Positions 31,427 through 42,129 of a DNA stretch of 64,000 nt are shown piece after piece. Each line of letters starts with the position of its first letter. Position 1 is the stretch's first letter. A program made the position numbers and the translations under genes. Source of the stretch: Dermanyssus gallinae (taxonomy: Eukaryota > Arthropoda > Arachnida > Mesostigmata > Dermanyssidae); contig QVRM01006801.1 of the NCBI GenBank assembly GCA_003439945.1, forward strand, positions 103,501 through 167,500, written 5' to 3'. The notes under the pieces are model-generated. The model was not told where the DNA came from. It saw only the letters and a list, made by a program, of their open reading frames with translations, and ran no database searches.

Positions 31427-31796
31427 CGCAAAAGCATTAGATACCTCTCGAATCTCGATGTTTGCAAATGTATTCAATACGACTGCTTGCGTTCCGCCAG
31501 CCAACGGTGGAAGTCTTTCAGACAAACTAAATGTTTCTTTGCGAATACGCCCGCATATTTAGTTTTTCTAGCGAACGACTCGTTTTCTTGCAAGCCACAC
31601 TTTGTGAAGTGATGTCCCGGCAGCCGCATCGTTAAAACAACAATTAGTAATTTCGCCGTCACTGCTAAATAAGACATTTTCACCCCCTTACTCAATTGGA
31701 AAAATGTCTAGTCTATAAGTATAGGAATATAATTATTATTATCGAAATCAATAATTGCCCCAAGTCTGTTTACTAACTCGAATATATTTATATACA

Positions 31797-32010
31797 TGCG
31801 ACTTGGTCTAGGGGGCTAGTGCACTTGTCTTAGTTGTCATCTACCGGGGCATCGCCAGTTCGATCCCTGTTGTTGATCGAAGTTCCTTTGAGCGATGTTC
31901 ATTCATAATAGATGATGAACTGCTGGGAGTTAACGGTCATGCTGCTACAAGGACTGTTGGGGAAGCCTCGCGTATGCTGCCGCTCTAAGCGGCCCTTACA
32001 TAAAAGGGTG
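31797..32010 (+). repeat. SINE family 1, plus-strand copy
   Basis: Starts gcgacttggtctaggggg (A box), has agttcgatccc (B box), then the family body (gatcgaagttcctttgagcg, ggggaagcctcgcg). The tRNA-like head shows an intact promoter pair; an (AT)n tract follows soon after. Confidence 0.72.
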
Positions 32011-32062
32011 TATGTACTCGTATATGCAGGTATACATGTTAAGCAAATTATATATATATATA

Positions 32063-32097
<35 letters not shown>

Positions 32098-32621
32098 AAA
32101 TGAATATACATATGCGCGTTAACACGAGATGTGTCCATATGTGAAGTCGTATAGATGTCAAGAAGGGTACGGAATAGCTGGTTCATCAAGGAAGGAAATA
32201 GTAGTTTTTTTTTTACCTCAGGGTTATAAACAATATTTTGCTGGCTATGCCGTCCTTCGATCGTCGACTGGTGCGATCTATCCGGGGGAAAACTTCCTCA
32301 ATGGTGCGTAATGGTGACTGCATCAACTAAAGATGAAATTATGCAGCGATTAGGTAGCTGTTGACTGTGACTAGCTTTACTTCCTTCAATGACAGAGCTG
32401 CGAAATGCTTTATATATATATATATATATATACATCACTTTACCACGCTGTACATTACCAAACATCGTCAAAGTATATATGGAAAGCCAAGTTAAAAGTA
32501 CAGGCAGTATAGAAAGCGATAAAAACTTGCGTAGATGAAAAGAAGAGATCAAGCTTTAGAGAATTATCTATTACACACGAAACGGTTGAATGGTGTTCAC
32601 TAGTTTACCTGTGTATGTATA

Positions 32622-32690
<69 letters not shown>

Positions 32691-33563
32691 GAAATTAGTC
32701 ATAAACAAAATCTAATAGATAGTGCCGATTCCTATTAACGCCTGTTATATTCTGTAGTGGCTCAGGAGCTCATTACCTCGCTTGGCCCTATCTAATTTGG
32801 TTGCCTCTGATACAAAATGAGATCGATTAAGGATACGCTCATTTCGTTTAAGACTCATTCACTGTACGCCAGCAACTCGACCGACTTTGTCTGAGTCCGA
32901 ATCGAGAATTACTTCGTCAAGACCTGCCATTTGACATCCTAAGGTTGCAACCAGTTGATGGTGATGGACGAGCTATTGTTGCCAGCAAATGATTGACATC
33001 AGTTTGGTGTATCACGACAGCCATAACAGAACGAGACTCTTCGTGTAATTTGCTTCGGTATACTTTGCTTCTGTGAACTACTATGTCCATCAAACCGTAA
33101 TAATAATTATAAAAATCATTGATTATATGTTTATTACTACTACAACTGCGATTAGCAGTAACATGTTTTGTTTAAATGTGTACATTTAAGCACATTTGAT
33201 CTTTCCGAAGGGTTTGCGTGATATAATCTGATAGCGAAGTTGGAAAGATATTCAGTCGACCAATGCATGGATGGAATTAATCATGCTTCCAAAATGTGTC
33301 TGTGCTTTTGTTGAAACAGCTGTTGATCCCAGAGAGAGAGACATAGGCAGAGCTAATAGCTAGAGAAAACAAAAGCAATCTTATCTAAGTAGTAACTGGT
33401 TCTCAGACCCTGAGAGGGAACTATAATATTACTAGCTGTATTACTAGCTTTGTGGTCATCCACTTTTTACAGCAACTTATTAGCTTTCATAATATGTTTT
33501 TTATGATTGAGCGTTTTTGGGTTATTTATGTTTTGTTTTTCATTTTGGAAGACTGGAAGTCGC
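32011..33563. other. No gene recognised
   Basis: Mostly AT-rich single-copy-looking sequence with two (AT)n tracts; nothing else seen. Confidence 0.5.
32617..32688. repeat. (AT)n microsatellite
   Basis: About 70 bp of AT, nearly pure. Another tract at 34711-34772 ends at the foldback element. Confidence 0.95.
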
Positions 33564-33775
33564 TCTGTACTTTTTTTTTTATTTCCCGTAAGGCAATTGC
33601 CCGTGTACGGATTTTTCATGTCATGGCTAAGTTTACTCCACTCCGGCATTTACCTTGTCTAAATTGGAAACTATGCAAACCAATTTAAGAGTGGCCGGCC
33701 TGGGTATCGAACCCAGTCCTCCCGAGTGCAAGGCAAATGCTTTGTCACTAAGCCACCTTGCTCGGTGGCAACTTC
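33564..33775 (-). repeat. tRNA-derived SINE, family 2, copy 2 with poly(A) tail
   Basis: The minus strand starts CCGAGCAAGGTGGCTTAGTG (A box) and has GGTTCGATACC (B box) after an Ala-like anticodon region (CTTGCAC), then the body shared with 2152-2362, ending in an A-rich tail seen as a T-run near 33571-33581. Better preserved than copy 1. Confidence 0.8.
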
Positions 33776-34172
33776 GCTTTAAGAAGTTCACGTATATTAA
33801 GAAATTTGTGTAAGTTGAATCCAATTACGATACATTGTCTAACAATTATTAAAACATCGTATATATATCAGTCTAGATATTTTCAGTGCTTCTCACCTCT
33901 GTTCTGGTCTTGCATGTGACAATCGTCGCGTCTATACCGGATACATGGTTTATGGCCATCATCATTTGGTCTGTTTGAATATGAACTTCCACAAGGAGTA
34001 CACAGGGTGCATCTGCCTATCTGGTCTTTACGAAGAAATCGCTGTTCTGCCTCTCCCGAATGACATGACGAAAGCAACTGACCATAGTATAAGTAACAAT
34101 TTTAAATGCATACTATATATATATACAGCAGCGTTTGTTCTCTCCGTGACAGATATCATTATTACTAGGAAC

Positions 34173-34209
<37 letters not shown>

Positions 34210-34351
34210 ATTCGTGGGTAGAGATAACTTAACAATGTTCAACATGTTTAATTCTACTATTATGATTATTAATTCTACGGAATGGTTCAGTTGAGTACAC
34301 AGGCATTACAAGTCGAAAAAGCACAATTATACGCGTTGGTTAAAAATAAGT

Positions 34352-34423
34352 TAGCAGAGCGTGGTTTCGATCCACGGACCTCTGGGTTATGGGCCCAGCA
34401 CGCTTCCACTGCGCCACTCTGCT
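34352..34423 (-). tRNA. tRNA-iMet (CAT), initiator
   Basis: A 72-nt gene on the minus strand with the animal initiator form: it starts AGCAGAG, has GTGGCGCAGTGG as D-arm/A box, a CAT anticodon inside GGGCCCATAACCC, a GGATCGAAACC T-arm, and closes with CTCTGCTA. The A1-U72 pair and the AUCGAAA T-loop are initiator hallmarks. A T5 run follows within about 10 nt of the 3' end, a normal Pol III terminator. It looks functional. It stands alone between AT-rich sequence and is not part of the 47-52 kb cluster. Confidence 0.93.
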
Positions 34424-34708
34424 ATATGTCAACACTGGCTGTTCATCGCCACCGCTAGCCGATCAGCAGCGCCCATCTGATGGTCAGAGACATAAAGATG
34501 TGTATGTATATAAAGAGTTCTTCCGTCGCTCTTGTACAAATTGGATACTCCTTATGTCTCTTCCCTAGAGCGTCGTCGATTCGACCGAAATGTAGTTCAG
34601 TCAGGGTGCTACAATACTGCATGTACGACGATGTTCGACATCTTGTTCTATCAAGAGACGCATTGTCTGAAGTCGTAGTTGAAGCGGGTAGCCGTCGCGC
34701 GCAATTGT

Positions 34709-34772
<64 letters not shown>

Positions 34773-34775
<3 letters not shown>

Positions 34776-35801
34776 GGTCATTCATATCGTTATGTACTTA
34801 TTTCGAAGTTTGGTAGAACTCGGCAAGAAAATAATTTTTCCCAATGAAAGGAGGACGCAGAAACGTCTTGTTCAGGAGAGAGAGTGGACTTTATGAAAGT
34901 AGTTATTCTGCCTTTTTTTCTCCTACATAGTTGTGCAAAGTCTACGTTTGCGGGAGACCCAGTTAACGCATGAAGGAACGGATTATACCGGCGTGTTCGG
35001 AGGAAAAGACACTTCACTAGCTTGCGTAGCGAAAAGCGTTACGTTAACGCTTTTTTCGTGCAAAATCGTAAACTTTTTCTATTGCGATTAAAATGTTTGT
35101 TCAAATGACCAGTCTCACATAATGGCAAATTTAATGCCCACCATTTTTGTACCAAAGGGATGATGCTGCGTTACGTAGTTGTCAAGTAACTAACTTTTTT
35201 CGATAGCCATATCGAAAGCGAAGGCATGCATACTTGCATAGGGTGTATGGGAAAGTTAGATACATATTTTGAGATTTGATAGAACTCGGCAAGAGAATAA
35301 CTTTTCCTAGTGGAAGGAGGAGGAGGAAACGTCTTGGCAAAATTTTACGGTTCTGAACGTGAAAACTTGCAAGTAAAGCATGACAACGATGACTGTCGAG
35401 AAAGCTTAGTTAATTGACAACTACGCAACGCAGCACCTTCACTTTGGTACGAAAATGGTGGGCATTACATTTGCTATTGCGTGAGAGTGGTCTTTGGATG
35501 TACAATTTGTTCGTAATGGAAAAATTTTACGATTTTTCAGGAACACGCGTTAACGTAACATATCGACTTTTTCTGACTTTCCTTGAGCTGGTCATTCGCT
35601 TTTCGCTACGCAAGCTAGTAAAGTTTAATTGTGCAGAATTTTGCAGAACTATGTAAGAGAAAAAGGCAGAATAACTACGTTTATAAACTTCACTCTCTCT
35701 CCTAAACAAGACGGTTCCGCCCCTCCTTCCAATGGGAAATTTGTTTTTTGTCGAGTTCCACCAAACCTCGCAATAAGTACATAACGATATGATTGACCCT
35801 G
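34773..35801. mobile_element. Foldback DNA element, 1029 bp, TA target duplication
   Basis: The left end cagggtcattcatatcg and the right end (complement cagggtcaatcatatcg) are inverted repeats that extend through tttggtagaactcggcaag and, with gaps, across most of the element, so it is close to one large palindrome with a loop near 35.2-35.4 kb. TA lies on both sides. There is no transposase ORF. It is the same family as 12393-13521. The right arm has lost part of the sequence present in the left. Confidence 0.8.
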
Positions 35802-35811
35802 TATATATATA

Positions 35812-37132
35812 CGAGGTGTGTTCAAAAAGTATCGCGACTTTTGAATTTTCGCGGGTTACGTATATTCGAATTTCGATTTTTTGTGGCGTTATGTTGGTAC
35901 TCATGTCTCTCACTTATGCCGACAAGCTCGGCCATTTTGAATGTTCACTTAATTGTTGACAGCTGCTTTGCTTGCACGTGTTTTGGATCGTCTTCGATTT
36001 TTACCTATTCAAAAAAAATGGATCAAAGAACCTGTATCAAATTTTGTGTGAAAAACGAAATTAAGTGCGCGGATGCATTCCGAATGTTGACTGTGGCATA
36101 CGGAGAAGCTACCTTGGACCGAAGCAACGTTTATCGGTGGTACAAAATGTTCTCAGAAGGCCGAGAAGATGTGAACGACGAAGAGCGTGCCGGACGCCCG
36201 AGCACTTCAACAACAGACGAAAAAATTAATGAAGTGGAGAAAATGGTATTGGCCAATCGTCGAGTCACCGTTAGAGAAGTTGCTGAGGACCTAAACATAT
36301 CGATTGGCTCGTGCCATTCGATTTTTATCAATGATTTGGGCATGAGACGGGTCGCCGCGAAATTCGTACCAAAATTGCTCAATTGCGACCAAAAACAGCA
36401 TCGCATGAAAATTGCTAATGAGATGTTGGACTCTGTCCGCGACGACCCAAATTTGCTCCAGAGGGTCATAACTGGTGACGAATCGTGGGTTTATGGTTAT
36501 GACGTGGAAACCAAAGCTCAATCATCTCAATGGAAGCTGCCGCACGAACCAAGACCGAAAAAAGCGCGCCAAGTTCGGTCGAATGTGAAAGTTTTGCTGA
36601 CAGTTTTCTTCGATTGCAGGGGCGTGGTGCATCATGAGTTCTTGCCACAGGGTAGAACGGTCAATAAGAAATATTACCTGCAAGTTATGCGCAATTTGCG
36701 CGAAGCAATCCGCCAGAAACGCCCGGATTTGTGGAAGAACAAAAATTGGCTTTTGCACCACGATAACGCCCCTGCTCACACATCGTTGCTTGTGCGCGAG
36801 TTTTTGGCCAAAAACAACACACTAATGATGCCGCAGCCACCGTATTCCCCAGATCTGGCCCCCTGTGTTTTTTTCTTGTTCTCTAAACTGAAGAGGCCCA
36901 TGAAAGGACGACGTTACGCTACGCTTGACGAGATAAAGACGGCATCGAAGGAGGAGCTGAACAAGATAAAAAAAATGGTTTTTTGAAGTGCTTCGAAGAT
37001 TGGAAAAACCGTTGGCACAAGTGTATAATATCTCATGGGGATTACTTTGAAGGGGACAAAATAGATATTCATGAATAAATGAATAATTTTTAAAAAAACA
37101 CAAAAGTCGCGATACTTTTTGAACACACCTCG
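35812..37132 (+). mobile_element. Mariner transposon, nearly full length, 1321 bp
   Basis: Terminal inverted repeats of about 28 bp (cgaggtgtgttcaaaaagta at the left, its complement at the right end) enclose a single transposase ORF. TA dinucleotides on both sides (35810-35811 and 37133-37134) are the expected target duplication, although they sit in (TA)n tracts. Size and layout are those of a complete mariner. A foldback element ends only 10 bp to its left. Confidence 0.95.
36018..36986 (+). pseudogene. Mariner transposase, catalytic site mutated and C-terminus frameshifted
   Basis: The ATG at 36018 gives 322 residues, starting with the helix-turn-helix region and the linker, then TGDESWV (first catalytic Asp) and HHDNAPAH (second). 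The third catalytic residue of the D,D34D triad should be the Asp right after SPDLAPC, 35 positions after the second; here it is Val (APCVFFLF), a one-base change. The reading frame also ends early: in the A-run at about 36970-36976 one base appears to be missing, and the next frame continues with typical mariner C-terminal sequence to about 37076. This copy should therefore be inactive, although its ends are intact and it could be moved by a transposase supplied elsewhere. Confidence 0.9.
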
Positions 37133-37383
37133 TATATATATATATATATACATATACTTTGTTCATCTATTAGGTCATCTAATAATTTTCACCACAACTA
37201 TTAGTAGAAGGTGTATTAAGACTTTCGTAGCATGGAATACAGGCAATAACCGGACAAAAATCACGCATTTCTAATCTTCTACACCGACCTTCCAAACCTC
37301 AACACATATAGTCCATCAATGCTTAATATCCTTTATACAACAAGCTAAATACTACAGCATCTTTACATCGAAATGCTAGCTTA

Positions 37384-37600
37384 CGGCCGATATTTCATCA
37401 TTATCTCTTTTCGGAGAAACGTTTTTGCGGTCTCCAAGGAGACAATAGTACTACGACGCCAAATCTGGAGAGACTGGGAAATGCTCGAAAACTTGGAACC
37501 GTAGTTTTGTAATTTGTCCATAGCTACAACAGGCGTAAGGGCGGGACCATTGTCGTGGTGAAATACCACAGTTTTCATTTTCACCCCCCGGCCGAAATGC
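37384..37600 (-). pseudogene. Possible mariner transposase relic
   Basis: The minus-strand frame has FHHDNGPALTPVVAMDKL, which resembles the second catalytic block of mariner transposases (HHDNAPAHT). The sequence after it is too decayed for the third block to be recognised. It could be another Tc1/mariner-type element. No terminal repeats seen. Confidence 0.4.
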
Positions 37601-37999
37601 TACATACGCTCCTTCAGCTGGTCCAAGAAAGCTACGTAGTTCTCTTGATAGCGTTATATCTTCTTATAGAATTGCCGTCAATGGGAGTTGGGTCTCGCCT
37701 TTCAGTTCGGATGCCTGAATTGCTCAAATCATGCATCTTTAGAGTGAAAGTAGGCGACTGCCGTTTGTCTGAAATGCAAGTGTTCTCGGGAAGTTCACAT
37801 GCCACTGCGGATCTTATCAGGTAGACGGTCAAAAGTAAATTAACCTCGGCTTGTACGCGTTTTTTAATAATCTTGAAGGTCTTAAAGGACCGCAAGAAAA
37901 TCTTCAGAAAATATTATATAAAAAAAACTATACTAATTAAACTTATAGGCAACGGATGTCGCACACGTATCCTTTTCAAGAGTTATAAATACATAAAGT

Positions 38000-38235
38000 T
38001 AATAAATTATCGTTTATTAAGGAATACAAATGGAGCTACAATTGTCTCCCGAGAACGTGTGCACAGGCAATATTACTCTATCTCGTATAGAGTCGGCTGG
38101 GACCACTTCAGCAGCGTGCCCCGGACGGATGCCGCGTTCCCGCGTTGGACGTCAAGGTCGAGGCGCTGTCTCAAAAAAGCCGCAGATCTTTTGTCTCCAG
38201 TTGCAAGGTTCAGCTGCTCACCGACTTACTTAAAG
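38000..38235 (-). mobile_element. LINE2 3' end, second copy in tandem
   Basis: 38030-38235 repeats 38312-38520 in the same orientation (gaacgtgtgcac, ggctgggaccacttca, gtgccccggac), with its own AATAAA near 38010. An (AT)n tract separates the two. Confidence 0.68.
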
Positions 38236-38265
38236 TTATATATATATATATATATATATAATTGT

Positions 38266-39950
38266 TTCTTTTTTTAGAATTAACCATTTTTATTAGGACT
38301 ATAAGTAGAACGACAATTGTTTCCTGGGAACGTGTGCACGAGAAATATTACTCCATCTCATAAAGAGTGGGCTGGGACCACTTCAATAGCGTGCCCCGGA
38401 CAGATGCTGCGTTCTCCCGTTTGACGTCGAGGTCAAGGCGTTGCAACAGATAAGCCGCAGATCTCTTATCTTCGGTTGCGAGGTTCAGCTGCTCACCGAC
38501 CCTGTGGAGGAGTTTGCGAGTGGCGTCGCCTGGGCCATCCAAAGTCTCGAACGCTAGCGGTTGGAACTCATGCGGGTAATCTATTAACGCGTATTTCGCG
38601 GGCTTCCTTGTATCGGATAGATTACTAGTGTAACCTGCTGAGACCGCCCGCAACCGACCATAGAAGGAGCTAACGTGTCGGTGATTATGGCGTCCCAAAC
38701 AAGCATCCTGTCCCGGCTAAAGGGGTTAAGAGTAAGCCCGTCCAGGCGCTTGCCATCGTCGGCAGGGAGACCCTGGGACCCTAGGATACAGGGGAATCCG
38801 CTAGATCAAAGGTGTCGTTAATACTGGCATGCCGTCCGGCACGTATGATGCACCATAACCCGCGATAGGCTAATTTGTCAACGGGTTCACCACATTTGTG
38901 TTGGTGACGGGAGAAAAGATTACAGCCGAGCCGGATACCTGCCCAGATTCGGGTCGTGTCTACGTCCAAGAGAATGCCCAGTGGGGCGCTTGGAAGCGCG
39001 TGCAACCCGGATCCCTTAGCGACGACCGCCAGTAGGCGAGCTCTTGTGGATTCGTCAATAGCGTCCGCGAGTGAGCCGCGATACACTTCGTCGTGCAGCA
39101 ATGCGCTCCAGTCGTATTGGCTCTGAGGGTTGTTTGGGACACCATTGCAAATTTTGCAATGGTGCCCTTTTTAGCTCCTCTTGTAGGCATCTTGTGAGTT
39201 CCTTCTACTGGACAGCGCCGGCCTCGTATAAGAGTGCGATAACATTGTTCTCGTATCAAAGAAGGGAGGAAACTACAGCTGGCTCCGTCGAGATAAGTGG
39301 ACTCGGGATCCCCAGGCCTCCCTTAGAGATTGCTAGTTGCACCTGTTTCCGAGCGAAGAGTGCCAGCAGTAGATTAAGGAAGGGACTCGAGGGTGTTCAG
39401 AGTTAACTCGACTCGACGAAGGTCGTCCAATCGACTGTTAGATCAGCTCCGCGGAGAAGGTGGGTGACCCTGGTGGCTGAGAACGACAAACGAAGTAAAA
39501 GGAGGGCGCGATGAACATCGAGCGGGGTTAGGTTGTCAGTGACGTCCTTTAACACGTTCTGCCAATTTTTGAGTGCGCGCGATACTCCTTGCGATCAGAC
39601 GGGGACTCCTAGAAGCTCCAGGTCGTAGTTGAGGGTAACTTTGCACCCCGGCAATAAAGCCTGGAGGGGACGGAGGTCTAACGCCGGCGCACTATCATTC
39701 GTATTGTAGATCTCGCACTTTTTCACGATTCAGCTCTAAACCAGAAATCTGGCAAAAATTGAGCACGCGCCGGACATTTTCGGCAACCGTGTTTGTGCCC
39801 CCCCCTACCCAGCACACCATCATCAAGGTACCAAATATTTAGTGAGCTGTTAGGGAAGTCAACCAGCTCTTTAATACTCAGGCAAAACAATGGGTGAAGG
39901 CGCAACGGATCACCCTGGGTCAGCCATATATACATATAACATTTACACTA
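38266..39950 (-). mobile_element. LINE2 relic, RT active site through 3' end
   Basis: The minus strand in order: QGDPLRLHPLFCLS and the catalytic NIWYLDDGVLG (39935-39790), LDLRPLQALLPGC and LELLGVPV, RIWAGIRLGCN with the CEPxDK Cys-His region, DGKRLDGLTLNPFSRDRMLVWDA, then AAYLLQRLDLDVKRENAASV and a stop at 38348. At least four frame changes and several stops break it. An AATAAA signal and an A-run near 38266-38290 mark the 3' end. This is the most complete LINE2 copy in the window. Confidence 0.78.
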
Positions 39951-41009
39951 CTAAAACCTGGACCATACCGTTATCTGTATAACGAACTGGTTTGACCAGC
40001 TACTATGCCCATTCACAGTCGGGATATAAAGCTCCCACAAAATGCCCAGGATCGCTATCTGAAAAATACTAGTACGGATATAGTCAACTGTCGCCCCGCA
40101 ACCTGTTCGTGCTCAAATTGCGCAAAGCGGATCTGAGGTACTATCGAGGCAACCCGAAAAGGCACTCCCGACCCCCTCGCGGAGCCGTTCGACATTCGTG
40201 AAACGAATACTCGTTTAGGTACAATAGTTAAGACCAAGGCTATCGCTAAATCGGCCAGGTTGGCTAATATCTACTCATCGCAAATCGTACGCTCAACGAA
40301 AGACTCTCTATGTCCAGTGATCTGCACATATGACATATCATTTTACTGTATAATAATGAGAGTGCTCAATCCCGATACAAAGAAAAAGTTGACTAACAGA
40401 AAACATTTTTCAACTTTAAAAAAACTGTCGCCAAAATGTTTGCTGCCGAGATGTGCTTCGTTATTTTGGTAGAAGGCCTTTTGCCGCGGACACTTCATTT
40501 TTCCGCTCTGGAGTAGAGCGCTGGACCCAGGTTCAGTCACCGATTACGAATCAGTACAAAAAAAATCCTGCGGATTTTGTCTTAAACATTAGCAAATTAC
40601 TTTTCGAAATTAACGCGCATGATAGTTTTTGCTCCACTGTTAGCTCTTGCGTACTTACTTTGCTTTTGCTTTTTTCTTACATAAATGCTGATGCGAGATC
40701 TAATATACTTCACCATGCCTAATGCCCACGACCATCGCTGATTCGCGCAGCATCAATCGGCGGTCAGTTCAGCAATCCAAAGTTTGTGGATTTCTAGTGC
40801 AGTTTTCTCACCCGAAGTTTCTTCTTTGTAGATAGGATTTCGAATGAGAAGTATCTAATCACAACACGACACTCGTTTTAATGTATAGTCAATATAAAGT
40901 ACAGCACTCACGCCGCTTGCAACAAACACATTTTGAAACCAATGTGACATATAGATATTTGCTTTGGTTTCTTCCGAATAACGGTCCTCTCCGGCACTAT
41001 AATCAGCGT
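39951..41009. other. No gene recognised
   Basis: The 5' side of the LINE2 relic may extend into 39951-40250, but no RT motif could be read there. The rest shows nothing. Confidence 0.45.
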
Positions 41010-41345
41010 ATGTTTTTTGAAAACGTAGACAGGCGTCTCTACAGACATTTTGATCCACCTATATAACCATGTTATATCAGGTTTTAGGCAAACACGACGC
41101 TTAGACTACGTGCAGCAGACATTGAAACTAATCGTGTCACCAATTGTAGTAAACACGGAAAAACACAAAATCCGTATCATGTATAAGGATTTTTGTTTCA
41201 AGACTCGGGCGGTTCTACTTTCAAGCTTTTTCAAGCCCATTGACAAGCTATAACATCGCTAGATGTGCAGAGCCTCAAAGAGGCAACGACGGGAATGTTT
41301 TTTGGTCATCTGGAAACTAGGTGATTATATATCGCTTACTCATAT
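41010..41345. repeat. Dispersed repeat, copy 1 (matches 48463-48770)
   Basis: About 300 bp starting acgtagacaggcgtc and continuing past acgtgcagcagacat and tgacaagctataacatcgc to a (TA)n tract matches 48463-48770 in the same orientation, with a deletion in the second copy near 48590. No coding or RNA signature was recognised. Copy 1 directly adjoins the poly(A) end of the CR1-like LINE. Confidence 0.65.
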
Positions 41346-41762
41346 ATATATATATATATTTTTTTTTTAAATAACATACATATTTATTTAACATATATTA
41401 AGTACAAAAACATGTCTCGACGCTCGCAATGGGCCTTAAGGCCTGTGGCACGGACGTCGAACGCATACATCCTCTTGTCATCCTGGGGGGGGGGTGCTGG
41501 GGGGAGGGGGCAGTGTGTATGTACCGAAAGATATAATATATATATTTCTATTAGTCTAATACGTTGAACATATGATACAAATAATACAAGAAACAATGTG
41601 ACTGTTTAGAGCAGTGTGCACATGAGCTAGGATCGCCCGTAGGCGGCAAGAACGGTCAGCAAAGATCACGACATCATTCCATTCTTAGTTAAGTATATTT
41701 AGAACCGTTTCTGTGTTTATCGAACTTAGGTGGAGTTTTAGTTTGGTAAGTAAATATATTTT

Positions 41763-42129
41763 CCGGGCGGGCGACTTTTCGTGCATTGTTAAAATGCCAC
41801 CAGAGGAAGCCCAAAGATTGCTACGTCAAAGACATATACACCTTGGTTGGACTCGGTGCCGCATAGACGAAATGGTCTCGGTACCGCAGTGCTCACTGTG
41901 CCTGAGCTTTAACCACACGGCCAGGGACTGTACCGCAGCCCGACCAACCCAACCTCGCTGCTTCAAATGCGGAGGACAAGGACACGTCGCAAAGAGCTGC
42001 ACGGCCAATAGTAGGTGCTACGTATGCAACGTAGATGGACACTACGCCACTACAACGCAATGCCCAGCATATAGACAACGGGTTACAAACCTCCGAGTAA
42101 GCCACAATCAAAATGACCAGCAAAATTAA
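41763..42129 (+). CDS. R1-like LINE ORF1 (gag-like), 5'-truncated, three CCHC knuckles
   Basis: The open frame enters at the truncated end of the element; the first Met is at 41794 but is probably internal. Three zinc knuckles follow one another: CSLCLSFNHTARDC, CFKCGGQGHVAKSC and CYVCNVDGHYATTTQC, the third with a one-residue longer spacing. Such knuckles bind the element's RNA in the retrotransposition particle. The stop at 42127-42129 overlaps the ORF2 start by 17 bp, as is usual in this group. The missing N-terminal part means that ORF1 is not functional. Confidence 0.88.

Noticed and set aside
36131..36825. Minus-strand ORFs over the mariner
   Set aside because: Antisense shadows of the transposase.
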